From: Paenibacillus endoradicis
GTDB lineage: Bacteria > Bacillota > Bacilli > Paenibacillales > Paenibacillaceae
Assembly: GCF_024721975.1 (NCBI RefSeq)
Contig: NZ_JANQBB010000012.1
Coordinates: forward strand, 1 to 64,000
Direction of reading: 5' to 3'
Length of the DNA: 64,000 bases
Part shown: one piece after another, positions 48,004 to 56,914 of the stretch
Layout: each line of letters opens with the position of its first letter
Position numbering within the stretch: the first letter of the stretch is position 1
Made by a program: the position numbers and the translations under genes
The notes under the pieces: model-generated
Databases searched by the model: none
The model's input: only the letters and a program-made list of their open reading frames with translations
Told to the model about the DNA's origin: nothing

Positions 48004-48759
48004 CTATAAACCTCTACGTTGTCTTAGCACCTCATACATCAGCACACCAGCAGCTACTGATGCGTTAAGCGAATTCAATTGTCCAGCCATAGGAAGCTTC
48101 ACAAGAAAATCGCATTTTTCTTTAATTAAACGTCCTAAACCACTACTTTCATTACCAATGACTAATGCAAGTGGCATATCGAATTTATTGGCATATACAT
48201 CGGCAGTTGCCCCAACATCAGCACCTGCTATCCATACTCCCGCTTCTTTCATCACTTCAATCGTCTGTGCCAAATTCGTTACACGTGCTACAGGTATGTG
48301 TTCTGCAGCGCCTGCTGAAATTTTCAAAACAGTAGCTGTCAGCCCCGCCGAACGTCGCTTAGGAATAATAACACCATGTACTCCAGTACATTCCGCAGTT
48401 CTAAGGATGGAACCTAAGTTATGCGGATCTTCAATTTCATCAAGAATGATGAATAGTGGTATCTCACCTTTCTGTGCTGGAATAGCAAGTAAATCTTCCA
48501 GTTCAATATAATCAACAGCTGCAGCTTGAGCAACAACTCCTTGATGTGTTACTCCAGGTACAAGTTGATCCAACTTACGCTTATCAACGAATTGAATAAC
48601 GATTGCATTTTTCTTCGCTTCTCCAAGAATGGAACTTGTTACGCTTTTTTGTGCACCTTCAGCAATCCAAATCTTATTAATTTCACGACCTGAGCGTAAT
48701 GCTTCCAGCACAGGATGCTTTCCGGCGATCAAACCTTCTGTATTATGAGTCTCTGACAT
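48004..48759 (-). CDS. rlmB: 23S rRNA (guanosine-2'-O)-methyltransferase RlmB
   Basis: This TrmH-family SPOUT enzyme methylates 23S rRNA (G2251 in E. coli numbering). An N-terminal L30e-like substrate-binding domain precedes the SPOUT motifs ILDEIEDPHNLGSILRTAE, VIGNESSGL and MAGQLNSLNASVAAGVL. The start is the ATG at 48759 after AAAGGGTG; a GTG three codons earlier overlaps that site. Repeat elements fill the gap to mrnC. Confidence 0.93.
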   Translation of the reverse strand: MSETHNTEGLIAGKHPVLEALRSGREINKIWIAEGAQKSVTSSILGEAKKNAIVIQFVDKRKLDQLVPGVTHQGVVAQAAAVDYIELEDLLAIPAQKGEIPLFIILDEIEDPHNLGSILRTAECTGVHGVIIPKRRSAGLTATVLKISAGAAEHIPVARVTNLAQTIEVMKEAGVWIAGADVGATADVYANKFDMPLALVIGNESSGLGRLIKEKCDFLVKLPMAGQLNSLNASVAAGVLMYEVLRQRRGL

Positions 48760-48783
48760 GTTGTTCACCCTTTCTTACCTTTA

Positions 48784-48972
48784 GAGGTAGCTCAAGACAT
48801 TCCCTTGTGATCACGATGATTGGCCAACGTAGCTTAATCGGCATCAAAACTGCCATTCATCGCTAGTTCCGGTGCACTGTACCAACTACGTACACTCCGC
48901 TCCTCACGTCACTAGCTTTATGGCATTTTCTCAGTGCTGACAAGCAAATGTTTTGATCTTTCATTTTAAGTT
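48784..48972 (+). repeat. Type 2 intergenic element between rlmB and mrnC
   Basis: It starts GAGGTAGCTCAAG, like the head of type 1, continues CTTGTGATCACGATGAT and carries GTACCAACTACGTACAC, then GTGCTGACAAGC. Outer arms CTTGT/ACAAG and middle arms TGCCAT/ATGGCA can pair; in the copy at 52281 the middle arms are TTGGCAT/ATGCCAA, so the pairing is kept by compensatory changes. The sense strand is opposite to rlmB. Confidence 0.6.
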
Positions 48973-48988
48973 TGAATTATTCCAATGG

Positions 48989-49048
48989 GGTTCAAAAAGT
49001 GGACGTTAGCCTAATCATCGTTATCAAATTCCACTTTTTGAACTACCT
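48989..49048 (-). repeat. Type 1 mini-element C at the mrnC stop codon
   Basis: Only the two ends of the type 1 element remain: GGTTCAAAAAGTGGA (48989-49003) pairs with TCCACTTTTTGAACTACC (49030-49047). The base pair that is G-C in element B is A-T here, a compensatory change. The element begins inside mrnC and supplies its last codons and stop. Confidence 0.65.
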
Positions 49049-49443
49049 TCAATGCCGATTTCTAGTAATTGCCCTAGACGTTCGACCCGTCCTTCAAAAT
49101 ATAAATAACCAACTAATGCTTCCAGTGCAGTGGCATGCCGATAATCTAACATATCTGCATTTTTCGGAGGATTACCGGATTTAGTGTTACGACCACGTCG
49201 AACGATATCCGCTTCTTCCTCCGTAAGGTGCGAATGCCATTTTTCTAACATTTTGCGTTGTGCCTTTGCAGACACGAATTGCGTAGCTTCTTTATGCAAA
49301 TGATGTGACTTATGATTAGGTAAGGAAATCAAATATTGTCTTATCATCATCTCATATACCGCATCACCCATATAAGCTAATACTACAGGCGAGACAAGAT
49401 TCGGTGATTTACTAGGTTTATGAAATGCAAATGAATTATCCAT
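49024..49443 (-). CDS. mrnC: Mini-ribonuclease 3 (MrnC)
   Basis: MrnC is an RNase III domain without a dsRNA-binding domain that trims 23S rRNA ends with the help of L3. The catalytic Asp is in AYMGDAVYE near residue 26, and EALVGYLYFEGR is the second acidic motif. It is 139 aa. The last six residues (GSSKSGI region) and the TGA are read from a type 1 repeat. It follows cysS by about 10 bp, as in Bacillus. Confidence 0.92.
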   Translation of the reverse strand: MDNSFAFHKPSKSPNLVSPVVLAYMGDAVYEMMIRQYLISLPNHKSHHLHKEATQFVSAKAQRKMLEKWHSHLTEEEADIVRRGRNTKSGNPPKNADMLDYRHATALEALVGYLYFEGRVERLGQLLEIGIEGSSKSGI

Positions 49444-49452
49444 AGTTCACAC

Positions 49453-50862
49453 TCACTTACGGCGCCAGCGAATACCTTGCGGAGTATCCTCTAGTACGAT
49501 ATTCATTTCATTAAGCAAATCACGAATCTCATCTGCTCTTGCCCAATTTTTTGTCGCTCTTGCTTCTGTACGTTCAACAATAAGTTGCTCGACTTGCTCT
49601 TCTAAATTATCTACTTCCGCTTGCTCAGGCAATAATCCAAGAACATTATTGAATGCTAGGAATAATTTTTGAATAGCTTCGATAGACGAGTAGCTTAGAT
49701 TAGAATCCTGTAAATTTGTATTCGCAAGCGCCACTAACTCGAACAAAGCAGTAATTGCATCTGGCGTATTGAAATCATCATTCATTTTACTATTAAAATT
49801 ATTTTCAATTCGCTGTAGTTCAGCCTGTAATTGTGCATCTACACTACCTGGCTCTTGATCTTTAGCAAGTTCAAGACGGTGAACGACATTGTTATAACCG
49901 TTAGTAATACGATCAACGCTATTCAATGCCTGAGCCACCGTATCATCACTAAAGTTCAGCGGGCTACGATAATGAGCAGCAAGCATAAAGTAACGGATCG
50001 CTTGTGGTTTTACTTTTTTCACGATTTCACGAACGGTAATACCATTACCAAGTGATTTAGACATTTTCTCATTATTAATATGAATGTACCCATTATGCAT
50101 CCAATAATGAGCAAGTGACTCTCCAGTTAAGCACTCCGATTGTGCAACTTCACACTCATGATGTGGGAATTGCAGATCAAGTCCGCCGCCATGGATATCC
50201 AGCGTATCGCCCAAATATTTACGTGCCATTGCCGAACATTCGATATGCCAACCTGGACGGCCTTTACCCCAAGGACTATCCCAGTTGATTTCACCAGGTT
50301 TAGCTGATTTCCATAGTACAAAATCTTGTGCATTCTCTTTGCGCTCATCAAGTTCAACACGAATACCATGTTGTAACTCATCGAGGTTCTGATGTGATAG
50401 TTTGCCGTAGTCAGGGAATGTAGAAGTACTAAAATAGACGTCTCCTGCACTTTCATAAGCGTGTCCTTTGTCTACTAGTCCAGCAATAAATTCAACGACC
50501 TCATCGATATGATCCATTACACGTGGGTTCAAGTTCGCCGGGCGAATACCAATTGCTGCAGTATCTTCATGGAAAGCTGCAATAAATTTATCTGCGACTT
50601 CATTAACTGTTGTACCAAGCTCGTTAGCTTTACGAATCAGCTTATCGTCTACATCTGTAAAATTAGAAATGTAATTCACTTCAAGTCCCGTATGCTCCAA
50701 ATAACGTCGAACGACATCAAAGAAAATTGCAGGACGTGCATTCCCAATATGAATATAATCATATACCGTCGGTCCACACACATACATTCGCACTTTGCCC
50801 GCTTCAATCGGTACAAACTGCTCTTTTTGACGTGTGATGGTATTATAAATCGTAACTGACAT
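49453..50862 (-). CDS. cysS: Cysteinyl-tRNA synthetase
   Basis: CysRS charges tRNA-Cys. Class I signatures are IHIGNARP and KMSKS (in NEKMSKSLGN). Zinc ligands include the Cys of YVCGPTVYD and of HIECSAM and the HHECEVAQ His. Length is 469 aa. It follows cysE by 21 bp and so is under the same Cys T-box at 51925-52238. Confidence 0.97.
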   Translation of the reverse strand: MSVTIYNTITRQKEQFVPIEAGKVRMYVCGPTVYDYIHIGNARPAIFFDVVRRYLEHTGLEVNYISNFTDVDDKLIRKANELGTTVNEVADKFIAAFHEDTAAIGIRPANLNPRVMDHIDEVVEFIAGLVDKGHAYESAGDVYFSTSTFPDYGKLSHQNLDELQHGIRVELDERKENAQDFVLWKSAKPGEINWDSPWGKGRPGWHIECSAMARKYLGDTLDIHGGGLDLQFPHHECEVAQSECLTGESLAHYWMHNGYIHINNEKMSKSLGNGITVREIVKKVKPQAIRYFMLAAHYRSPLNFSDDTVAQALNSVDRITNGYNNVVHRLELAKDQEPGSVDAQLQAELQRIENNFNSKMNDDFNTPDAITALFELVALANTNLQDSNLSYSSIEAIQKLFLAFNNVLGLLPEQAEVDNLEEQVEQLIVERTEARATKNWARADEIRDLLNEMNIVLEDTPQGIRWRRK

Positions 50863-50883
50863 TAAAGTAACCCTCCACCCTAA

Positions 50884-51525
50884 TTAACTACTCAGATCAT
50901 TATCTTTTCTAAATTTTTTTAGTATATCAATCTCTTGTTGCATTTCTCTCAGCATTTCAATAATAGGATCCGGTAACTGTGTATGATCAAGTCGATCGCG
51001 AACTTTCTCACCGTTTCGTTTCACTATTCGACCTGGATTACCTACAACGGTACAATTGTCCGGTACTTCCCGAAGGACAACCGCGTTGGAACCAATACTA
51101 GAATTATTCCCTACAGAGAAAGAACCTAACACCTTAGATCCGGAGCCAATAACAACATTATTGCCAATGGTTGGGTGTCGCTTACCTTTTTCTTTACCTG
51201 TACCGCCCAATGTCACACCTTGATAGATAACTACATCATCGCCAATGATACAAGTTTCACCAATAACGACTCCCATACCATGATCGATAAATAAACGGTC
51301 ACCGATCTGTGCTCCAGGATGTATTTCGATACCTGTGAAAAATCTACTTACTTGAGAAATAACTCTAGCTAGTGTATACCATCTTCCATTATAGCAAGCA
51401 TGAGCAATACGGTGCGCCCATATTGCGTGTAAACCAGAATAAGTGAAAATAACTTCAAACCGACTTCTTGCAGCTGGATCATTCTCTATTACTGCTTGGA
51501 TGTCGGATCGGAAATGCCGAAACAT
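50884..51525 (-). CDS. cysE: Serine O-acetyltransferase
   Basis: CysE makes O-acetylserine, the carbon acceptor for sulfide in cysteine synthesis. It has 213 aa with an alpha-helical N-terminal part and a left-handed beta helix (about 65-170) of hexapeptide repeats including [16 protein letters not shown] and GVTLGGTG. It lacks a long N-terminal extension, the short Bacillus form. Expression is governed by a Cys T-box whose terminator ends about 400 bases before the ATG. Confidence 0.95.
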   Translation of the reverse strand: MFRHFRSDIQAVIENDPAARSRFEVIFTYSGLHAIWAHRIAHACYNGRWYTLARVISQVSRFFTGIEIHPGAQIGDRLFIDHGMGVVIGETCIIGDDVVIYQGVTLGGTGKEKGKRHPTIGNNVVIGSGSKVLGSFSVGNNSSIGSNAVVLREVPDNCTVVGNPGRIVKRNGEKVRDRLDHTQLPDPIIEMLREMQQEIDILKKFRKDNDLSS

Positions 51526-51542
51526 ACACGTTTCCCCCTTTT

Positions 51543-51783
51543 CACTTGTCAGTACGATGTCTGGCTTCGCAGTTTATTCGACTTCGTAGTTGTCATTCAT
51601 CGATCGCTCCGATACTCGTGTACCAACCACGTACACTCCGTTTCTCACGTCACTAGCTTCATGTCAACTACTCGGTCCTGACAAGCGAAATATTCGATGA
51701 TGCTGCTTGTGGGTAGGTCTATGGTGAACTGCTATTGATTCGCTTCGATGATTCAACGCCGGATCTTTGATCCTAGTTGAATG
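51543..51783 (+). repeat. Composite type 2 repeat R1 inside the cysE leader
   Basis: It runs from CACTTGTCAG through GTGTACCAACCACGTACAC and TCCTGACAAGCGAA to a hairpin ATTCAAC.../...GTTGAAT (51753-51782). It is a diverged direct copy of R2 (52281-52511). Outer arms CTTGTCAG/CTGACAAG and middle arms GTAGTTG/CAACTAC can pair. Its sense strand is opposite to cysE, but it lies in the cysE transcript. Confidence 0.65.
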
Positions 51784-51796
51784 GTTTCAAAATCGT

Positions 51797-51893
51797 GATC
51801 ACAATTGGAAAGCTTCCTTCTGCGGAAGCTTGTGCTGAATGACTTGTTCTACGCCGATTAAACTACGTCAGCATAATCCTCGTGATCACAGTC
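51797..51893 (-). repeat. Partial inverted type 2 copy
   Basis: On the minus strand TGTGATCACGAGGATTATGC and ACGTAGTTTAATCGGC match the head of the element at 48803 and 52288. It contains a perfect AAGCTTCC/GGAAGCTT hairpin (51809-51830). Confidence 0.45.
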
Positions 51894-51923
51894 ATGCAAA
51901 TTGAACATCCTTTACAAAAGAAC

Positions 51924-52238
51924 AAAAAAGCCTCTGTAGCACATATAGTGCCACAGAGGCGTCAAAGATCGCGGTTCCACTCTGTTTAATAAGAGAAATG
52001 ACAACATGCTGAGCATTCTCCTATTATCTTAGCATCTTTAACGCAGATGATACGTTGTGACCTACCCTGTTCATACGAGAACAGATCGGAACAAAGCTCA
52101 CAGGTGCAACTTCAATTATTGTGATGAGATAATTTTCAGCCCACGTATTCTCTTCTATAGGAGAAAACGCTGATTATCCTCTCTGAACATCGACATCTAA
52201 TTTACTAATCCTGATCAGTGCTTCTATGTTATTCAATA
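51924..52238 (-). promoter_or_regulatory. Cysteine-specific T-box riboswitch
   Basis: Read on the minus strand, a stem I region ends with a specifier loop containing TGC (52106-52108) followed by A, which is a Cys codon. The T-box core GAGTGGAACCGCG is at about 51970-51983, with the bulge UGGA (51976-51979); its last base would pair with discriminator U, as in tRNA-Cys. A terminator GCCTCTGT/ACAGAGGC (51930-51960) with U6 follows. It controls cysE-cysS. Confidence 0.92.
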
Positions 52239-52244
52239 GTATAC

Positions 52245-52273
52245 AGTATAACGAATACCCCACATACTGACAA
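52245..52273 (-). promoter_or_regulatory. sigma-A promoter of the cysE-cysS T-box transcript
   Basis: On the minus strand TTGTCA (52268-52273) and TATACT (52245-52250) are 17 bp apart, just upstream of the T-box. Repeat R2 begins 8 bp further upstream. Confidence 0.75.
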
Positions 52274-52280
52274 GCATCAG

Positions 52281-52601
52281 TTCGCTTGTGATCACGATGA
52301 TTACGCTGACGACTCTTACTCGACTTCGTAGTTGGCATTCATCGCTTGCTCCAATACTCGTGTACTACTTTGTACACTCCGTTTCTCACTTCACTAGCTT
52401 CATGCCAACTACTCGGTGCTGACAAGCGAACATTCGATGATGCCCCCCTATGAGTAACCCTCTACGATACGCTTCGATGATTCAACTTCGAATCTTTGAT
52501 CTTGGTTGAATATAAGCGACATCTAACTATGCCCTATTGTGAGTAAACCCTCCGTGAATCACTTCGATGCTTCAACGTCGGATCTTTGATCCTGGTTGAA
52601 T
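52281..52601 (+). repeat. Composite type 2 repeat R2 with two extra hairpin units
   Basis: TTCGCTTGT at 52281 and ACAAGCGAA near 52423 are perfect inverted ends, GTAGTTGGCAT/ATGCCAACTAC are inner arms, and GTGTAC/GTACAC the core. Two tail units follow, each ending in TTCAAC...ATCTTTGATC...GTTGAAT (52466-52511 and 52556-52601), about 90 bp apart. R2 ends 45 bp before the gltX stop. No gene is present in this gap. Confidence 0.65.
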
Positions 52602-52646
52602 ACAACCTAGCATACCTATTACATCAGACCCGCTACAACGACACAA

Positions 52647-54104
52647 TTATGCTAGGCGTGCTTGTAGGCGTGATACTACTTTATCGTGCCCTAACAATAC
52701 AAGCGATTGGTTCAAGTCAGGACCGTGTGTTTGGCCAGTGATGGCAGCACGGATTGGCATGAACAGCGCTTTACCTTTGCATCCTGTTGATTTCTGTACA
52801 GACTTAATCATTGCTTTAATTCCGTCCACTGTAAATTCTGCACCATCTGTTTGTAATTCCGCTAGGAAAGCTGATAATACAGTAGGTACTGTTTCTTCTG
52901 CTAACACTTCGATGGCTTCTGCTTCATCTTCAACTGTCTCACGGAAGAATAAAGCTGTATGTTCAATAATTTCAGATGCGCAGCGAAGTTTATCTTGATG
53001 TAGGGCAACTAGATCGTGTACCCAAGATAGTACTTCTTCGCTAGGTTGTTCTGCTATTAATCCCGCACTTTGTAGATGAGGTAGACATAACGCAACGATA
53101 CGATCGATATCTGCCTTCTTAATGTATTCATTATTCATCCACGCAAGTTTTTGTGAATCAAAAACAGCAGGACTTTTACTTAGACGACTAGCGTCGAACA
53201 CTTCAATAAGTTGTTCAGAACTATACATCTCTTGTTCACCTTCTGGTGACCAACCTAACAATGCGATAAAGTTAATTAATGTTTCAGGCAAATAACCTAA
53301 TTTATCATATTGTTCGATAAATTGAATAATGGATTCATCACGTTTGCTTAACTTCTTCTTATTCTCATTCACGATTAATGTCATATGCGCAAATTGTGGT
53401 GGCTCCCACCCGAATGCTTCATAGATCATTAATTGTCTAGGCGTATTAGAAATATGGTCTTCTCCACGTAGAACATGACTAATTTTCATTAAATGATCAT
53501 CAAGGGCTACCGCAAAGTTATACGTAGGAATTCCATCTTTTTTCACGATAACGAAGTCACCCATTTCATTCGTATCGAAAGAAATAGTTCCTTTAACCAT
53601 GTCATTGAATGTATACGTACGATCTGCAGGAACTTTGAAGCGAATGCTAGGAATACGACCTTCCGCTTCAAAAGCAGCTCTTTGCTCATCTGTTAGATTA
53701 CGGTGCTTACCAGAATAGCGAGGCGTTTCATTACGAGCAGTTTGTTCTTCACGCTCTTGCTCTAGCTCTGCTTCTGTACAGTAACAACGGTAAGCTAAGC
53801 CACGATCGATAAGATCTTGCCAATACTTATTATATATATCAAGACGTTCAGTCTGACGATATGGACCATACTCCCCGCCAACATCAATACTTTCATCCCA
53901 ATTAATACCAAGCCATTTCAAGTATTTCAACTGGCTTTCTTCACCACCAGCAACATTACGTTTAACATCAGTATCTTCGATACGTATAATAAACTTTCCA
54001 CCTAAATGACGTGCATATAAATAATTGAATAATGCCGTTCTTGCGTTACCAATATGTAGATGACCCGTTGGTGACGGTGCATATCTAACTCTAATATCTG
54101 ACAT
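52647..54104 (-). CDS. gltX: Glutamyl-tRNA synthetase
   Basis: GluRS charges tRNA-Glu and, in Firmicutes without GlnRS, also tRNA-Gln. Class I motifs are [15 protein letters not shown] and KKLSKRDES. Length is 485 aa. [10 protein letters not shown] region resembles the zinc site of some GluRS. The ATG follows TTAGGAGGAAAT, the end of a type 3 element. The order ispD-ispF-gltX-cysE-cysS is conserved with Bacillus. Confidence 0.97.
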   Translation of the reverse strand: MSDIRVRYAPSPTGHLHIGNARTALFNYLYARHLGGKFIIRIEDTDVKRNVAGGEESQLKYLKWLGINWDESIDVGGEYGPYRQTERLDIYNKYWQDLIDRGLAYRCYCTEAELEQEREEQTARNETPRYSGKHRNLTDEQRAAFEAEGRIPSIRFKVPADRTYTFNDMVKGTISFDTNEMGDFVIVKKDGIPTYNFAVALDDHLMKISHVLRGEDHISNTPRQLMIYEAFGWEPPQFAHMTLIVNENKKKLSKRDESIIQFIEQYDKLGYLPETLINFIALLGWSPEGEQEMYSSEQLIEVFDASRLSKSPAVFDSQKLAWMNNEYIKKADIDRIVALCLPHLQSAGLIAEQPSEEVLSWVHDLVALHQDKLRCASEIIEHTALFFRETVEDEAEAIEVLAEETVPTVLSAFLAELQTDGAEFTVDGIKAMIKSVQKSTGCKGKALFMPIRAAITGQTHGPDLNQSLVLLGHDKVVSRLQARLA

Positions 54105-54182
54105 AGTCTATTTCCTCCTAAAATTTTTCTGAGCTTTATAACTCAACTTCCTCGTACAGAAAAATACATCGGAAGTATAAAC
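54105..54182 (-). repeat. Type 3 leader element upstream of gltX
   Basis: On the minus strand it reads GTTTATACTTCCGATG to TTTTAGGAGGAAATAGACT, then the ATG. ATTTTTCTG pairs with CAGAAAAAT (54123-54131, 54157-54165). The loop GGAAGT (about 54146-54151) can pair with ACTTCC (54171-54176). It follows element D directly. Confidence 0.65.
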
Positions 54183-54204
54183 TAAAGTTCGAACTTCAAA
54201 TAAA

Positions 54205-54373
54205 GGTTAAAAGTGGGCTTTCAGAACCAAGAAGATGGAGTTTATTTGAGGAAGGAGGAAACGTAAATGTACGTTATTGGTACATGCGTACCGGACTTCC
54301 CAAATTAACTTCATCTTCGACGTCGAGTAACCTACGTTAGCTCTACATCGTTATCAAAGTCTACTTTTTAACC
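54205..54373 (-). repeat. Type 1 element D between ispF and gltX
   Basis: On the minus strand GGTTAAAAAGTAGACTTTG opens and GAAAGCCCACTTTTAACC closes the element; TTCAA/TTGAA of element B is replaced by GGTTAA/TTAACC, so the terminal pairing is kept. The core GTACCAATAACGTAC is present but the TGTTTC/GAAACA hairpin is missing. It starts inside the last codons of ispF. Confidence 0.65.
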
Positions 54374-54837
54374 AACAAGACGACTGCTTGTGAAGCGATA
54401 CCTTCACCGCGTCCAGCAAAGCCGAGCTGCTCTGTAGTCGTTGCCTTAACATTGACCTGAGAATGATCAGCATGTAATACATTTGCAATCACTTCAACCA
54501 TCGCAGGAATGTACGGAAGCATTTTAGGCTTTTGCGCAATAATTGTAGCATCTACATTGCCAAGTTGGTAGCCTCTATTTTCGACCATTTCCCAAACTTT
54601 ACGTAATAATTCTACACTATCCGCGTCTTTATAAGCAGCATCTGTATCAGGGAAATGTTTACCAATATCTCCTAAAGCGAGCGCACCTAGAATAGCATCT
54701 GTTATTGTGTGCAACAATACATCCGCATCTGAGTGTCCTAGTAACCCTTTTTCATAAGGAATAGTCACTCCGCCAATAATTAACGGACGATCCTCTACTA
54801 ATTGATGTACATCAAACCCTTGTCCAATTCTAATCAT
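54361..54837 (-). CDS. ispF: 2-C-methyl-D-erythritol 2,4-cyclodiphosphate synthase
   Basis: IspF closes the cyclodiphosphate in the MEP isoprenoid pathway. Metal ligands are in GFDVHQL (Asp8, His10) and [10 protein letters not shown] (His42 region). The trimer-interface and substrate motif [15 protein letters not shown] is present. Length is 158 aa. Its last three sense codons and stop are read from type 1 element D. It is preceded by a type 3 element. Confidence 0.95.
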   Translation of the reverse strand: MIRIGQGFDVHQLVEDRPLIIGGVTIPYEKGLLGHSDADVLLHTITDAILGALALGDIGKHFPDTDAAYKDADSVELLRKVWEMVENRGYQLGNVDATIIAQKPKMLPYIPAMVEVIANVLHADHSQVNVKATTTEQLGFAGRGEGIASQAVVLLVKK

Positions 54838-54917
54838 AGTTTATTTCCCCCTAAAACTTTTTGTTGGCTTCCTGGATTGCTTCATTTGAAACAAAAAGTA
54901 GCATCGGAAGCATAAAC
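54838..54917 (-). repeat. Type 3 leader element upstream of ispF
   Basis: On the minus strand it reads GTTTATGCTTCCGATG to TTTTAGGGGGAAATAAACT, then the ATG. AACAAAAAGT (54890-54899) pairs with ACTTTTTGTT (54856-54865). GCTTCC can pair with the loop GGAAGC (54868-54873). It starts right after the ispD stop. Confidence 0.65.
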
Positions 54918-54922
54918 CTCTA

Positions 54923-55621
54923 TTAAGATATCTCATTATCCATCTTAGAAAGCAGTTGTTCCGCCCAAGGCAAATCTTCAGGAGTCGTAATTTTAATATT
55001 CGTATACTCACCCTCAGATACAACTACAGGTAACCCTGCCCATTCTACAACCATTGCGTCATCTGTTCCAAGTAACCCTTTTGTTAACGCATCTTCATGT
55101 GCTTGTAGCAATAAGTCATGACGAAAAGCTTGCGGGGTTTGAATAGCCCACAAGCTTTTACGATCTGGAGTAGCTGTAATTACACCTTCGCTATTCACTT
55201 GCTTGATCGTATCTTTCACTGGAACTGCTAGAACAGCAGCACCGTGTTCTACGGCCTTCGCACAACATGCTTTTACGGCATATTCAGAGACGAATGGTCT
55301 AACCCCATCATGAACCATAACCCATGATGATTCTATATGTTGCAATCCTGCATACACAGAATGCTGACGCTCTGTACCGCCCGGTATAATAACCTTTAAC
55401 TTCATAATGTTATATTGGTCACGCCATTGCTGACAACGCTCTACATCTTCAGCGCTTACCACAAGTACAATTTCACTAATGTCCTTCATCATTTGAAATC
55501 GCTCTAGTGTATGTACAAGTATCGGTCTATCGCCAAGTTGTAAATATTGTTTACTTTCACTCGTACCCATACGTGTTCCACGTCCTGCAGCTACGATTAC
55601 GACACCCCAAAGTTCATTCAT
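54923..55621 (-). CDS. ispD: 2-C-methyl-D-erythritol 4-phosphate cytidylyltransferase
   Basis: IspD transfers CMP to MEP in the same pathway as IspF. The nucleotide-binding loop AAGRGTRMG is near residue 11, with VMVHDGVRPFV near 100. Length is 232 aa. It follows the PIN/TRAM gene by about 50 bp and leads into ispF, the usual order. Confidence 0.95.
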   Translation of the reverse strand: MNELWGVVIVAAGRGTRMGTSESKQYLQLGDRPILVHTLERFQMMKDISEIVLVVSAEDVERCQQWRDQYNIMKLKVIIPGGTERQHSVYAGLQHIESSWVMVHDGVRPFVSEYAVKACCAKAVEHGAAVLAVPVKDTIKQVNSEGVITATPDRKSLWAIQTPQAFRHDLLLQAHEDALTKGLLGTDDAMVVEWAGLPVVVSEGEYTNIKITTPEDLPWAEQLLSKMDNEIS

Positions 55622-55673
55622 GAGTGATACCTACCTTAGACCATACTATATATAATAGTATTATCATACCTTG

Positions 55674-56768
55674 TTATAGCGCTTTTTCCAATAACTTTGG
55701 CTTAGCAAATATCATTCTACCTGCAGATGTTTGTAATACGCTCGTTACAAGTACTTCCATCGTATGTCCAATATATTCTCTCCCACCTTCAACAACGATC
55801 ATCGTACCGTCATCTAGATAGGCAACGCCTTGCCCATTTTCCTTGCCATCTTTAATAACTTGCACAACGATTTCTTCGCCTGGCAAAACTACCGGTTTTA
55901 CGGCATTAGCAAGATCATTAATATTAAGAACAGATACACCTTGTAGTTCGCATACTTTATTCAAATTAAAGTCGTTCGTGACTACTTTACCAGATAAAAC
56001 CTTTGCAAGCTTAACAAGTTTACTGTCCACTTCACTAATTTCTTCGAAGTCTCCTTCGTAGATTAAAACATGAACATCTAACTCTTTTTGGATTTTGTTC
56101 AGTATATCTAAGCCACGACGACCTCGATTACGTTTTAACAAATCAGAAGAATCAGCGATATGCTGTAATTCCTCAAGCACGAATTCAGGAATAACGAGAG
56201 TCCCTTCAATAAACCCAGTCTTACAAATGTCAGCTATACGACCATCGATAATTACACTTGTATCAAGTATTTTATGCTCTTCATATCCTTTAACTTCGCC
56301 TTGAGAAGCAACTACTTTCTGTTTTTCCAGTAACTGTCCTACAACTACTGCCAATTCATCTTGCTTTCGAACGCCAATCATTACACCAATGTAACCACTT
56401 ATTAACGCTAACGCAACAGGTACAAGCTTCCACATCCCGCCGAGAAGTGCAATTGCAGGATAGACCAGTGCAGCTATAAATAGCCCTACACATAATCCAC
56501 CAATTGCAGATAATAATTGACGAAGTGGCATTCCTTCTGTTTTACTTACTCCGCTGTTCAGCAATTGCACGAGTGGTTTGGCAAATATACTAGTCACCAT
56601 CCACCCTAGAAATGCTCCAATTGCTACGTTCATGTAATAAGTGCCTGAGTGCTGTAAGAAAGGATACGCTGAATTAGACCATGCCATACTAGAATTGAAC
56701 CAACTAGACATTTCGGCTCCTATCATCGCACCAATACAAATACCTATAATAATAATCAATTTTTTCAT
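55674..56768 (-). CDS. yacL: PIN/TRAM-domain membrane protein (YacL)
   Basis: Four N-terminal hydrophobic segments (within residues 1-130) anchor the protein. A PIN nuclease-like domain follows with the acidic [10 protein letters not shown] near 172 and [16 protein letters not shown] [11 protein letters not shown], then a C-terminal TRAM domain (about 290-350). The family is widespread in Firmicutes near disA and ispD. RNA binding or cleavage is inferred, not shown. Length is 364 aa. Confidence 0.9.
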   Translation of the reverse strand: MKKLIIIIGICIGAMIGAEMSSWFNSSMAWSNSAYPFLQHSGTYYMNVAIGAFLGWMVTSIFAKPLVQLLNSGVSKTEGMPLRQLLSAIGGLCVGLFIAALVYPAIALLGGMWKLVPVALALISGYIGVMIGVRKQDELAVVVGQLLEKQKVVASQGEVKGYEEHKILDTSVIIDGRIADICKTGFIEGTLVIPEFVLEELQHIADSSDLLKRNRGRRGLDILNKIQKELDVHVLIYEGDFEEISEVDSKLVKLAKVLSGKVVTNDFNLNKVCELQGVSVLNINDLANAVKPVVLPGEEIVVQVIKDGKENGQGVAYLDDGTMIVVEGGREYIGHTMEVLVTSVLQTSAGRMIFAKPKLLEKAL

Positions 56769-56914
56769 AGGTTACCTTTCACCTCCATTACAATTATTAG
56801 CAATTTTTCGAAAGGTTAACCGTCTGTTTGCAACAAAATATACACAAAGTGGAAATCGCATGAAATAATGTTTATAATATAGCCATAATACACTTTAAGA
56901 GGCAGGTGAAGATT

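Noticed and set aside
48784..49048. CRISPR-like array in the rlmB-mrnC gap
   Set aside because: The repeats are palindromic, dispersed and without regular spacers, and no cas gene is in the window.
52441..52646. T-box or other riboswitch upstream of gltX or in the R2 tail
   Set aside because: No T-box core or specifier-like loop is present; the only T-box is the one at 51924-52238.
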